A stretch of DNA of 64,000 nucleotides from Trebonia sp035571275 (GTDB lineage: Bacteria; Actinomycetota; Actinomycetes; Streptosporangiales; Streptosporangiaceae), in contig DATMKQ010000412.1 in NCBI GenBank assembly GCA_035571275.1, positions 22,772-86,771 of the forward strand, written 5' to 3'. Under the pieces are notes generated by a model. That model was not told where the DNA came from. It searched no databases and saw only the letters and a program-made list of their open reading frames with translations. The position numbers and the translations under genes were made by a program. Below, in pieces: positions 16,853-24,584 of this stretch; the first letter of the stretch is position 1, and every line of letters begins with the position of its first letter.

Positions 16853-16897
16853 ATGTCCCATTCAGCTGGTAATAGCAAGCCTGGATGGCCATTCATC
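16850..16897. repeat. Extragenic palindromic element, copy A
   Basis: The element begins with the 15-base inverted repeat TGAATGTCCCATTCA (16850-16864), whose first three bases are the stop codon of the MFS gene, and ends with a partly complementary TGGATGGCCATTCATC. In reverse complement it aligns without gaps to 54834-54883, sharing GATGAATG, GCTTGCTATT and TGAATGGGACATTCA. It could act as a transcript end or a protein-binding site. Confidence 0.8.
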
Positions 16898-16937
16898 TAG
16901 CTGAGGCGAGCGGACTGTAGCTGAGGCGAGCGGACTG
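16898..16937. repeat. 20-bp perfect tandem repeat, two copies
   Basis: TAGCTGAGGCGAGCGGACTG occurs twice in immediate succession (16898-16917, 16918-16937), directly after the extragenic palindrome and in non-coding sequence before the next gene. Its role is not known. Confidence 0.9.
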
Positions 16938-17072
16938 GGACCGGGCGTTCGCCGGTTAAATCGGAATAATCCGGCAAAGGGTTGCATGGGGGGATTTGGT
17001 GCGCGACCATTGCCTCACCTCTTGGTAGGACCGGAGCTCGTGAGCCCGGATGAGCGATCCGGGAGCGAGGCG

Positions 17073-17483
17073 ATGGACGACGTAATCGGCCACGGGCGCG
17101 AGCCGGAACGGGATCCGCGGCCGCCGTTGCCGCGGCACTGGCGCATCGCGGGCTGGGCAATGGTCGGGCTGGTCGCCGTGCTTGCAGTGTTCGGGCTCAG
17201 TCGAGGGTACGGCGCCGGATCGCCCGGTTCCTCCAAGGAACCGGCAAGCGCGCCGGCTACCTGGGCGGTCGCACAGGGAGGCATCATCGGGGTGATGTTC
17301 ACCAGTGTCCAGCAGCCGGTGATAGCGTTCGCCGCTGCCGCGGGCGGCCCGGGCATGGTCTGCTCGCCCTCGACGGGGGCCTGCTCGGTCCGTGTTCAGG
17401 GAGAGCAGCGGGCGGCGCCGACGGAACCTGCCGCCTCACGTGCGACCCCGAGGCCCGCGCTTCGCGCTCCAGGCTTGTGGTGA
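17073..17483 (+). CDS. Small single-pass membrane protein, unrecognised
   Basis: 136 aa from ATG 17073; GTG 17040 is an alternative. The start is chosen because its N-terminus (MDDVIGHGREPERD) resembles that of the next gene (MDEIGQEPRRD) and a purine-rich GGGAGCGAGG precedes it. One hydrophobic helix (about residues 25-43, IAGWAMVGLVAVLAVFGL) is followed by a short outside domain with two cysteines (MVCSPSTGACSV) and an Ala/Pro/Arg-rich tail. It appears to be a shortened paralogue of the following gene, similar only in the N-terminal part. Confidence 0.6.
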   Translation: MDDVIGHGREPERDPRPPLPRHWRIAGWAMVGLVAVLAVFGLSRGYGAGSPGSSKEPASAPATWAVAQGGIIGVMFTSVQQPVIAFAAAAGGPGMVCSPSTGACSVRVQGEQRAAPTEPAASRATPRPALRAPGLW

Positions 17484-17507
17484 GGACATCAGGGAACAGT
17501 CCTGCGT

Positions 17508-18239
17508 ATGGACGAGATCGGCCAGGAGCCTAGGCGGGATTTCCGGCTGCCGCCCGGACCACGGCGGTGGCTGACCGTCGTCGGCATCGCCGGACTGGTC
17601 GCGGTGGTCGCGGTGGTCGGCGTCAACCGCCTGGGCAGGCACCACGCCGCCAGCGGGGCGGCTACGCCAGACGCGCCGTCCCCCATCGTGGCGTCCTTGT
17701 TCCCGGGGACGCCCACGCTGGAGCCGATCACACCGATCGAGCTGCCCGCGGACGGGACGGGAACCGTCCTGCTCACGTGCGATTCGGTCGTCACTAGCCG
17801 GCACCCGAGCTGGCAGGCGGGCAGCCTTCGGGTCGGCCGGCTGTGGCTGGTCGGCGGGCGCCAGCAAGGGTACGTCCGCCTCGGCCGGACCCGGCAGCCG
17901 CCAAGCGGGAACAGCGGGGCCAGCCGCTACGTGCAGATGCTCGTCCACGTAGACCCCGGATCCGAAGTCGTGATGCGGGCGGCCGCGGGAACAGGGCCCT
18001 ACTTCGAGTTCCTGAACAGTCCGAACACGACGGGCGACTACCAGGGCTTCGATTGGGGCAGCGGGTACACGTTCGTCCCGTGTTCGGTCCCGGGTCCGGC
18101 GACCGGCAACGGCGTGACCGACTTCTATGAGGTCGGATTCTCGATCGTCCCTGACCGCGCGGCGTCCGTCGAGGTCTGGACGTCTCCGTCCGCTCGCCCG
18201 GTCTGGCTGACGTTCACCGCGCCCGGCGGCCAGGGTTAG
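17508..18239 (+). CDS. Membrane-anchored extracytoplasmic protein, unrecognised
   Basis: 243 aa. A cytoplasmic N-terminus (MDEIGQEPRRDFRLPPGPRR) precedes one hydrophobic helix (about 22-40, LTVVGIAGLVAVVAVVGV). A linker and a beta-rich outside domain of about 190 residues follow, with two cysteines (LLTCDSV and FVPCSVP). The N-terminal third resembles the preceding gene, so the two form a tandem paralogous pair. No known family is recognised and no RBS is strong before ATG 17508. Confidence 0.7.
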   Translation: MDEIGQEPRRDFRLPPGPRRWLTVVGIAGLVAVVAVVGVNRLGRHHAASGAATPDAPSPIVASLFPGTPTLEPITPIELPADGTGTVLLTCDSVVTSRHPSWQAGSLRVGRLWLVGGRQQGYVRLGRTRQPPSGNSGASRYVQMLVHVDPGSEVVMRAAAGTGPYFEFLNSPNTTGDYQGFDWGSGYTFVPCSVPGPATGNGVTDFYEVGFSIVPDRAASVEVWTSPSARPVWLTFTAPGGQG

Positions 18240-18405
18240 TTCAGGTCCGCCAGGTTTGCGGGAGTTCAGCCGCGCGCTGGCCGCATCCGGCTAGGCGTTC
18301 GGCGTACCGGGCGTACCAGTAAGCTGGCCCGCTACCACCCGCTGTGGGTGGACCCGGATGGGCGGCCTGGTGTGACACTGGGCACGTGAACAGGGAGCGG
18401 GCTCG

Positions 18406-19050
18406 ATGACCGATGACTCCAGCCGCGGCGCCTCGCTGGGACAAGCGCGCTCCTACCTGCGCAACGCCGACCCGGTGATAGCGAAGCTCATCGACGAGCG
18501 GCCGGCCTTCGACCCCCACGCGTGGCTGGCCCAGCTGCCCGTGATGGATCTCTACGGCGCCCTGCTGTTCCAGATCGCTGGTCAGCAGCTATCCGTCCTG
18601 GCGACTCGGCGGATCCTGGGTCGCATCGCGGACCTGTTCGGCGGCCATCTACCCGCACCCGCCGAACTGCTCGACATCGATCCCGCCAAGCTTCGCGAGG
18701 CCGGGCTCTCGTGGCGGAAGGTCGGCACACTGCGCGACCTGGCGGAGCGAATGTCGGATGGCCGGCTAGACACGGAGGTGCTGAGCGGCCTGCCGGACGA
18801 TGAGGTGATGGCGGAGCTCACCGCGATTCCCGGGATAGGTCCCTGGACCGTGCAAGGCGCTCTGCTCGTCGCGCTGGACAGAGAAGACGTGGTCCTGCCC
18901 GGCGATCTCGCGCTCCGCAAGGCCATCAAGGCCGCGTATCAGCTCGACCACCTCCCGTCCCAGCAGGAGGTTCTCGACATCGCGGAGAAGTGGCGGCCTT
19001 ACCGTAGTCTGGCGACCAGCTACCTGTTTTCCGCCGTCGAGCCAGCCTAG
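18406..19050 (+). CDS. DNA-3-methyladenine glycosylase II, AlkA-like HhH-GPD protein
   Basis: 214 aa. The helix-hairpin-helix-Gly/Pro-Asp fold is clear: LLFQIAGQQLSVLATRRIL, LREAGLSWRKVGTLRDLA, LTAIPGIGPWTVQGALL (the HhH hairpin) and VVLPGDLALRKAI with the catalytic Asp. It excises alkylated bases in base-excision repair. It lacks the N-terminal Ada-like and AlkA N-domains, as do many short actinobacterial homologues. The ATG at 18406 follows GGGAGCGGG. It stands alone and is not adjacent to ada genes. Confidence 0.92.
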   Translation: MTDDSSRGASLGQARSYLRNADPVIAKLIDERPAFDPHAWLAQLPVMDLYGALLFQIAGQQLSVLATRRILGRIADLFGGHLPAPAELLDIDPAKLREAGLSWRKVGTLRDLAERMSDGRLDTEVLSGLPDDEVMAELTAIPGIGPWTVQGALLVALDREDVVLPGDLALRKAIKAAYQLDHLPSQQEVLDIAEKWRPYRSLATSYLFSAVEPA

Positions 19051-19199
19051 GCATCGCCGGGCGCCGGCAGCGGAGTGGATGAAGGCCGCGCGTTTTCGGC
19101 CGCGTTCTTTCGGGGTATGGAACACCGCACTCGCCGCAATCAGCCGCTTTTTGGCCCCGCCCCAGCTTGCCGCCCCTCGCCTGGCCCAAAGGTAAACAC

Positions 19200-19442
19200 A
19201 TGGAAGCTAACGCAGACCACTTCCTCGAACTCATCCATCAGTTCGAGGACTTCGCCGACGCGATCTCCCCCGAGCGGGCACACGCCGAGTTCGACGAGAC
19301 AACCTTGCAGCTGTTCTGGATGCGGTGGCCGCAGCTATCGGCATGGACCGGGTCGCTGTGGCGCATGCTGTCCGAGGAGCTGTCCGGCCCGTCCGCGCCG
19401 CACGAGGCCCCGGACTTCGACGAGGTAGGCGAAAGTGGCTGA
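19200..19442 (+). CDS. Small acidic hypothetical protein upstream of CBS gene
   Basis: 80 aa from ATG 19200, preceded by AAAGG at 19190-19194. It is rich in acidic and aromatic residues (FLELIHQFEDFADAISPE, LFWMRWPQLSAWTG, PDFDEVGESG). No family is recognised. It overlaps the start of the CBS-domain gene by 8 bases, so it is very likely co-translated with it. It could be a regulatory partner, but that is inference from position only. Confidence 0.6.
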   Translation: MEANADHFLELIHQFEDFADAISPERAHAEFDETTLQLFWMRWPQLSAWTGSLWRMLSEELSGPSAPHEAPDFDEVGESG

Positions 19443-19845
19443 CCAGCCTCGTCGCGCGATAACCGTCCGCGACGTGATGACCACGCGCGTGGTCTTGACC
19501 AGCCCCGACGACCCGGTGGCGGACGCCGCCGCGGCCATGGTCCGGCAGCGGGTCGGATCGGCGCTGATCATGCAGGGGCGTTTCCTGGCCGGCATTCTCA
19601 CCGAACGGGACGTCCTGCGCGCCGCGGCGTCCGGCAACGACCTGACGCATTCCCCGGTGTCCGCGTGGATGACGAAGGACCCGGAGCAGGCGTCCCCGGA
19701 TGCCACCGTCGAAGACGCCCTTCAGCTCATGCTGCTGCACGGCTTCCGGCACCTGCCCGTGTTCGAAGATCGCGAGGTGCGCGGCGTGGTCAGCCTGCGA
19801 GACCTGGCCGCCGCCCGGATCAGCCGACCCGCCCCGCGAGGCTGA
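19435..19845 (+). CDS. CBS-domain pair (Bateman) protein
   Basis: 136 aa, consisting almost entirely of two CBS motifs. The first (about residues 10-60) contains VRDVMTTRVVLTSPDDPVAD and GILTERDVLRA; the second (about 75-130) contains WMTKDPEQASPDATVEDAL and RHLPVFEDREVRGVVSLRDL. Such pairs bind adenine nucleotides and act as energy or redox sensors. The GTG at 19435 overlaps the small upstream gene. The Rieske oxygenase gene begins 5 bases after its stop, so the three genes form one operon, and the CBS protein may tune the oxygenase pathway. Confidence 0.9.
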   Translation: MADQPRRAITVRDVMTTRVVLTSPDDPVADAAAAMVRQRVGSALIMQGRFLAGILTERDVLRAAASGNDLTHSPVSAWMTKDPEQASPDATVEDALQLMLLHGFRHLPVFEDREVRGVVSLRDLAAARISRPAPRG

Positions 19846-19850
19846 CCGAC

Positions 19851-21095
19851 TTGCTGAGCCAAGAACGAAACAGGCTGCTGTGCGAAACCGGTCAGGGAAC
19901 TCCGATGGGAGAGTTGCTGCGACGTTACTGGCATCCGGTCGCGGGCGCGGCGGAGTTCAGCCAGCTGAGCGTGAAGGCGGTCCGCATCCTGGGCGAGGAC
20001 CTGGCTCTCTACCGCGACAAGAGCGGAAACTACGGGCTCGTGGATCAGCATTGTCCGCACCGCCGTGCGGACTTGAGCTACGGATTCGTCGAGGAACGCG
20101 GGCTGCGCTGCCATTACCACGGCTGGCTGTTCGATCACACCGGACGATGCCTTCATCAGCCGTTTGAGGAGACGCGGCACCCCGAGGGTCAGTTCAAGGA
20201 CAAGGTTCGCATCAGGGCATACCAGGTACAGGAGAAAGCGGGCCTGATCTGGGTCTACATGGGGCCGGCGCCGGCGCCGCTGCTGCCCGACTGGGATCGG
20301 TATTACTCCCGCGGCTACAAGCAGATAGCGATCTCGCAGATCCCGTGCAACTGGGTCCAGTGCCAGGAGAACTCGATCGACCCTGTCCACTTCGAATGGC
20401 TGCATGACAACTGGTCACGGGTGCTGCGCGGTGCGGATGGCCCCCGTGCACCAGCCCACCTGCGGCTTGGCTTTGACGAATTCGACCACGGTTTCGTCTA
20501 CCGCCGCATTCGCGAGGACACGACAGAGAACGACGAACTGTGGACCACCGGCCGGGTGTGCTTGTGGCCCAACTGCCTGTACGTCGGTCATTTCGAATGG
20601 CGGGTACCCATCGACGACGAGCACACCCTCAGTGTCGGCTGGTTCATCGACGAACTGCCCGGTGACGTGCCGTTCGAGCAGGACGTGATCCCCTGCTGGT
20701 ACGCACCCATCAAGGACGAGCGAACGGGTCGCTGGATCGACAGCCACGTCATGAATCAGGATTTCATCGCCTGGGTCGGTCAGGGCGTCATCGCGGACCG
20801 CTCGCTAGAGCACCTCGGGGAAAGCGACCGCGGGGTGATCCTGCTGCGCAAGCGACTGCTCGAGGACATGGAGGCGGTGGCCGCCGGACGTGACCCGAAA
20901 GGCATGATCCGTGATGCCGCAGCGAATCACAGCGTGCACTTGCCGATCATCGGCGGCCTCAACCGCCGGGCGGCCGGAGTCGGGCCGTATGCCTTCCCGT
21001 TCCTGGCCGGCCAGCCGGAAGAGGTCACCAAGGAGTTCGAGCTGGCCTGGCGAAATTGCGCGGCCGCCGCGTCGTCAGGACGGACCGTGGTATAG
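19851..21095 (+). CDS. Rieske non-heme iron aromatic ring-hydroxylating oxygenase, alpha subunit
   Basis: 414 aa. The Rieske [2Fe-2S] cluster ligands are C68-x-H70 (HCPHRRADLSYG) and C87-x-x-H90 (RCHYHGW). The C-terminal catalytic domain carries CQENSIDPVHFEWLHD, with His residues in the position of the mononuclear iron ligands. TTG 19851 is chosen because it gives the usual start (LSQERNRLL, then GTPMGELLRRYWHPV) and follows GAGG at 19838-19841. Related enzymes include phthalate dioxygenase-type oxygenases. No reductase or ferredoxin gene is adjacent, so electron donors must be encoded elsewhere. The substrate is unknown. Confidence 0.92.
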   Translation: MLSQERNRLLCETGQGTPMGELLRRYWHPVAGAAEFSQLSVKAVRILGEDLALYRDKSGNYGLVDQHCPHRRADLSYGFVEERGLRCHYHGWLFDHTGRCLHQPFEETRHPEGQFKDKVRIRAYQVQEKAGLIWVYMGPAPAPLLPDWDRYYSRGYKQIAISQIPCNWVQCQENSIDPVHFEWLHDNWSRVLRGADGPRAPAHLRLGFDEFDHGFVYRRIREDTTENDELWTTGRVCLWPNCLYVGHFEWRVPIDDEHTLSVGWFIDELPGDVPFEQDVIPCWYAPIKDERTGRWIDSHVMNQDFIAWVGQGVIADRSLEHLGESDRGVILLRKRLLEDMEAVAAGRDPKGMIRDAAANHSVHLPIIGGLNRRAAGVGPYAFPFLAGQPEEVTKEFELAWRNCAAAASSGRTVV

Positions 21096-21932
21096 CTCGG
21101 TCAGGAGGGCGACGGCGGCGTGGGTGGACGGGTGCGGGTCGTGGCGCCGCCAGATCATCTGCACCGCGATCGGCGGGGCGTCGCGCAGCGGCCGGAAGAC
21201 GACACCGTCTCGCTGGTACTGGGCCGTGGTGCCCTCCGGGGTGATGCCGACGCCGCCGCCAGCCGCGATGATCGCGAGCCAGTCGTCGATGTCACGCGTC
21301 TCACGGACCGCGGGCCGGCTGGCCCGCGGCCACAGGTCCGGGGTCGTGGACCCGGTGCGAGGATCGATCAGCAGGGTGCGCCGCGGGACCTCATCAAGCC
21401 TGATAGACCGCCGCTTCGCCCACGGGTCGTCCGCCGCGATGGCGCAGTAGCGCCGTTCAGAGCCCACGATGGCCCTGGCGAAGCGCTTACCGTCGGCGGG
21501 CGTGCGCAGCACCGCGATGTCGCACAGGCCCTCGGCCAGGCCGCCGGTGGCTGAGTTGGTGCGGATCAGGTGCAGGTCGATGCCGGGGTACCTGGCGGCC
21601 CAGCCGCGCTGGAACTCCCGGGTGTGCCGGCCCATGGCCGACCAGGCGTGACCGATGCGGAGCGTGGTATGGCCGGTGGTCACTTCGGCGACCAGGTTGT
21701 CGGCCGCGGCGAGTATCTGCCGGGCCTGGGCCAGGACGCGGACGCCCGCCGTGGTCGGGGTGACGTTCCGGCTGGTGCGGTGCAGCAACCGGACGCCGAG
21801 GACCCGCTCCAGGGCCATGAGGTTGCGCGAGGTCGCGGCCTGCGAGATGCCGAGCTCGATAGCGGCGTCGGTGAAGGTTCCGGCGTCCACGATCGCGACC
21901 AGGCAGCGCAACTGCCTCAGCTCGAGATCCAT
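21075..21932 (-). CDS. LysR family transcriptional regulator
   Basis: 285 aa. An N-terminal winged helix-turn-helix (LRQLRCLVAIVDAGTFTDAA, GISQAATSRNLMALERVLGV, LLHRTSRNVTPTTAG) precedes a substrate-binding domain (about 90-285). It ends 20 bases inside the convergent Rieske gene's 3' end and starts 68 bases from the divergent EamA/oxidoreductase gene. This head-to-head arrangement is the usual one for a LysR regulator controlling its divergent target. Confidence 0.92.
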   Translation of the reverse strand: MDLELRQLRCLVAIVDAGTFTDAAIELGISQAATSRNLMALERVLGVRLLHRTSRNVTPTTAGVRVLAQARQILAAADNLVAEVTTGHTTLRIGHAWSAMGRHTREFQRGWAARYPGIDLHLIRTNSATGGLAEGLCDIAVLRTPADGKRFARAIVGSERRYCAIAADDPWAKRRSIRLDEVPRRTLLIDPRTGSTTPDLWPRASRPAVRETRDIDDWLAIIAAGGGVGITPEGTTAQYQRDGVVFRPLRDAPPIAVQMIWRRHDPHPSTHAAVALLTELYHGPS

Positions 21933-21939
21933 AACTAAA

Positions 21940-21976
21940 GCGTATAGCTGACTTCATCTATGCATTTTGCGTATGC
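21940..21976. promoter_or_regulatory. Candidate LysR-binding region between divergent genes
   Basis: The 68-base gap between the LysR start (21932) and the EamA start (22001) holds repeated TATGC/GCGTATA half-sites: GCGTATA at 21940-21946, CTATGCAT near 21957 and GCGTATGCG near 21969. The sequence is locally AT-rich. Such half-site clusters are typical of LysR operators, but the assignment rests on position and repetition. Confidence 0.3.
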
Positions 21977-22000
21977 GTTGGGCGCGCCCATGCTCGTGTC

Positions 22001-23830
22001 ATGCCCCGCTCAACGCGGCTCACCGGCATCGCGCTGATGACCACAAGCGCCGCGTCCAACCAGTTCGGCGCGGCGACCGCCGCGCTGGCCTTCCCGGTGC
22101 TCGGGCCCGCGGGGGTGGTCGCGGTGCGCCAGTGGGTGGCAGGCGCGCTGCTGCTGGCCACCGCGCGGCCGAAGCTCTCCTCGCTGACCCGCGAGCAGCG
22201 GCGCCCTGTCCTGGGGCTGGCCCTGATCTTCGCCACGATGAACCTGTCGCTGTATGCCGCGATCGACACGATCGGACTGGGCCTGGCGGTGACGCTGGAG
22301 TTCCTCGGCCCGCTGTCGGTGGCGCTGCTTGCCTCGCGCCGCGTCATCGACGTCGGGTGCGGCGTCGTCGCCGCGGTCGCCGTCGTCGTCCTGGCCAGGC
22401 CGCAGCCGAGCACCGACTACGCGGGCATCGCGCTGGCCCTGCTAGCAGCCGCGTGCTGGGCCGGGTACATCCTGGTCAACCGGGTGGTGGGCGCCCGGGT
22501 GCCTGGCTCGCAAGGACCCGCGGCCGCGGCGTGTCTGTCGGCTCTGCTGTACGTCCCTGTCGGCATCTGGGCACTGGCCAGCCAACCGGTGACGCTAACC
22601 GCGCTAGGCCGGGCAGCCACGGCCGGCGTGCTGTGCTCAGCGGTCCCGATGGTCGCGGACATGCGGGCACTGCGCCGAGTGCCCGCCAGGTTCTTCGGCT
22701 TGTTCATGAGCGTCAACCCGGTATTCGCCGCACTGACCGGCCTGCTTATCCTGCGCCAGTCGCTGCGGCCGGCCGACTGGCTCGCGATCGCCGCCATCGT
22801 CACCGCCAACGCGGTCACCGTCACGGCTGGCAACCGCGCGCCGCGTGTCCGGTCACATCCGTTCGGCCGCGCCCGTCGTACTAGCGACGGATTAGTTACA
22901 CGGAAGGAGCGCGACATGAGGGCCGTCCGGATCCACGAACCAACTGGTATCAGCGGGCTTGTCTGCGAAGACGCGCCCGACGCCACGCCCATGATCGGCG
23001 ACGTGCTTGTGAAGGTCGCCGCGTGCGGCATTACGCACACCGAGCTCGACTGGCCCATCTGGACCTGCAGCTCTGGTCATCAGCGGGCCTCGATCGTCCC
23101 TGGCCACGAGTTTTCCGGTGTTGTCACCGCCCTGGGCTGGGGAACGGCCGGGCTCGCGGTCGGCGATGAGGTGTTCGGCCTGATCGACGCCTATCGCGAC
23201 GGCGCGGCCGCGGAGTACATCGCCATCGAAGCCCGTGATGTGGCCCCGAAGCCGAAGACCGTGGACCACATCCACGCCGCCGCGGTCCCGCGGGCCGGCC
23301 TGACCGCGTGGCAGGCCCTGTTCGACCACGGACGGCTGTCCAAAGGACAGACCGTGGTCATCCACGGCGCGGGCGGCGCGGTCGGGTCGACGGCGGTACA
23401 GCTCGCCCACTGGGCCGGCGCCGAGGTGATCGGGACCGGGCGAAGCCGGAGCCGGTCGCTAGCCACTGAGCTTGGCGCCGACCGTTACCTCGCGCTCGAC
23501 GAAGAAGGCCTCGACGAGGCCGCGGGTCAGGCCGACCTCGTATTCGACACGATCGGCGGCGACGTCCTCGCGGGGTCGGCCGCCCTGCTCAAGCCGGGAG
23601 GAACGCTTGTCTCGGTGGCCGCGGCGCCGCCCGCCGACCGCGAGGACATCACCACGCTGTACTTCGTCCAGCACCCCAGCCGCGAACAGCTCACCGAGCT
23701 CGCCCGGCTCGTCGACACCGGACACCTTCGCCCGCAGGTCGGCGGGGTCTACCCGCTCGCGGACGCGGCCCAGGCCTACAGCGCGAAGGCGGCCGGCGGC
23801 ATCCCGGGCAGGATCATCCTCCAGCCCTGA
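22001..23830 (+). CDS. EamA (DMT) transporter fused in frame to a zinc-less alcohol dehydrogenase/quinone reductase
   Basis: The uninterrupted frame gives 609 aa. Residues about 1-285 form a 10-helix EamA permease resembling RhtA/YdcZ-type threonine/amino-acid exporters (GAATAALAFPVLGPAGVVAVR, TLEFLGPLSVALL, VNPVFAALTGLL). Residues about 306-609 form an MDR oxidoreductase. The linker (PFGRARRTSDGLVTRKERD) has no stop in this frame, although both other frames carry TAG there (22882, 22893). A GGAAGGAG at 22902-22909 precedes an internal ATG at 22916. Thus both a fusion protein and a separate enzyme may be made; a lost stop codon is the simple explanation. A LysR gene is divergent. Confidence 0.75.
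   Translation: MPRSTRLTGIALMTTSAASNQFGAATAALAFPVLGPAGVVAVRQWVAGALLLATARPKLSSLTREQRRPVLGLALIFATMNLSLYAAIDTIGLGLAVTLEFLGPLSVALLASRRVIDVGCGVVAAVAVVVLARPQPSTDYAGIALALLAAACWAGYILVNRVVGARVPGSQGPAAAACLSALLYVPVGIWALASQPVTLTALGRAATAGVLCSAVPMVADMRALRRVPARFFGLFMSVNPVFAALTGLLILRQSLRPADWLAIAAIVTANAVTVTAGNRAPRVRSHPFGRARRTSDGLVTRKERDMRAVRIHEPTGISGLVCEDAPDATPMIGDVLVKVAACGITHTELDWPIWTCSSGHQRASIVPGHEFSGVVTALGWGTAGLAVGDEVFGLIDAYRDGAAAEYIAIEARDVAPKPKTVDHIHAAAVPRAGLTAWQALFDHGRLSKGQTVVIHGAGGAVGSTAVQLAHWAGAEVIGTGRSRSRSLATELGADRYLALDEEGLDEAAGQADLVFDTIGGDVLAGSAALLKPGGTLVSVAAAPPADREDITTLYFVQHPSREQLTELARLVDTGHLRPQVGGVYPLADAAQAYSAKAAGGIPGRIILQP
22902..22909 (+). promoter_or_regulatory. Strong internal ribosome-binding site before ATG 22916
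   Basis: GGAAGGAG lies 6 bases before the in-frame ATG at 22916, inside the fused open frame. Its quality argues that the oxidoreductase is translated from its own start even though the upstream transporter frame has no stop. Confidence 0.75.
22916..23830 (+). CDS. NADP-dependent oxidoreductase, MDR/quinone reductase type (internal start)
   Basis: 304 aa when started at ATG 22916. It has the medium-chain dehydrogenase layout: MRAVRIHEPTGISGL at the start, VPGHEFSGVVTALG, VGDEVFGLID, AAAVPRAGLTAWQALFDHG, and a Rossmann motif VIHGAGGAVGSTAVQLAHW. The structural zinc cysteines are absent, placing it with quinone oxidoreductases or enoyl reductases. It should use NADPH; the substrate is unknown. 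The same residues form the C-terminal half of the longer frame that begins at 22001. Confidence 0.88.
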   Translation: MRAVRIHEPTGISGLVCEDAPDATPMIGDVLVKVAACGITHTELDWPIWTCSSGHQRASIVPGHEFSGVVTALGWGTAGLAVGDEVFGLIDAYRDGAAAEYIAIEARDVAPKPKTVDHIHAAAVPRAGLTAWQALFDHGRLSKGQTVVIHGAGGAVGSTAVQLAHWAGAEVIGTGRSRSRSLATELGADRYLALDEEGLDEAAGQADLVFDTIGGDVLAGSAALLKPGGTLVSVAAAPPADREDITTLYFVQHPSREQLTELARLVDTGHLRPQVGGVYPLADAAQAYSAKAAGGIPGRIILQP

Positions 23831-23864
23831 CCACAACGGCGGGCGATGAGCCTAAGCTCTTGGC

Positions 23865-24584
23865 ATGGCCAGGTACTTTGACATCCATCCGGCCAATCCG
23901 CAGAAGCGCATGGTCGGCCAAGTGGCGGACATCGTGCGCGACGGCGGAGTGATCGCCTACCCGACGGACTCCTGCTACGCGCTGGGATGCCAGTTCGGCA
24001 ACAAGGACGGCATCTCGAAGATCAGGTCGATCCGCGGCCTCGATGACCGGCATCACCTCACGTTGGTGTGTCAGGACTTCGCCCAGCTTGGCCAGTTCGT
24101 GTACGTCTCCAACGCGATTTTCCGGGCGATCAAGGCGGCGACCCCCGGCAGCTATACGTTCATCCTCCCCGCGACCAAGGAGGTGCCGCGGCGGCTGCAG
24201 CACCCGGGGAAAAAGACCGTGGGGGTGCGGATCCCCCGGCACGGGGTAACCCAGGCACTGCTGGCCGAACTAGGCGAGCCGCTCGTCTCCAGCACCCTGC
24301 TGCTGCCCGGCGAAGACGAGCCGATGACCCAGGGCTGGCAGATCGCCGGAGAGCTCGATCATGCGCTGGACGCGATCATCGACTCGGGTGACTGCGGCAC
24401 CGACCCGACAACGGTGATCGACTTCTCCCAGTCCGAGCCCGAGATCGTGCGCCGCGGGGCAGGCGACACGTCCGCGTTCGAATTACGGCCGGCCGGCCAG
24501 GCTCCCGGTTACGACCTCGGCAGGTGCTGGGCGAGCAGGGCGAGGTCGGCGGGGCCGAGACGGTCCTGGGCCGTGGCGAGCTGA
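23865..24584 (+). CDS. Sua5/YciO/YrdC-type L-threonylcarbamoyladenylate synthase-like protein
   Basis: 239 aa. The YrdC-like fold is visible: GGVIAYPTDSCYALGCQFGN (nucleotide pocket), KIRSIRGLDDRHHLTLVCQD, PGSYTFILPATKEVPRRL, KKTVGVRIPRHGV and LGEPLVSSTLLLPGED. It resembles YciO (about 206 aa in E. coli) more than full Sua5, because the Sua5 C-terminal domain is missing. Sua5/YrdC makes threonylcarbamoyl-AMP for tRNA t6A; whether YciO-type members do so is uncertain. The last 25-30 residues are not family-like and overlap the convergent aldo/keto reductase, which suggests the ancestral stop was lost. Confidence 0.88.
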   Translation: MARYFDIHPANPQKRMVGQVADIVRDGGVIAYPTDSCYALGCQFGNKDGISKIRSIRGLDDRHHLTLVCQDFAQLGQFVYVSNAIFRAIKAATPGSYTFILPATKEVPRRLQHPGKKTVGVRIPRHGVTQALLAELGEPLVSSTLLLPGEDEPMTQGWQIAGELDHALDAIIDSGDCGTDPTTVIDFSQSEPEIVRRGAGDTSAFELRPAGQAPGYDLGRCWASRARSAGPRRSWAVAS

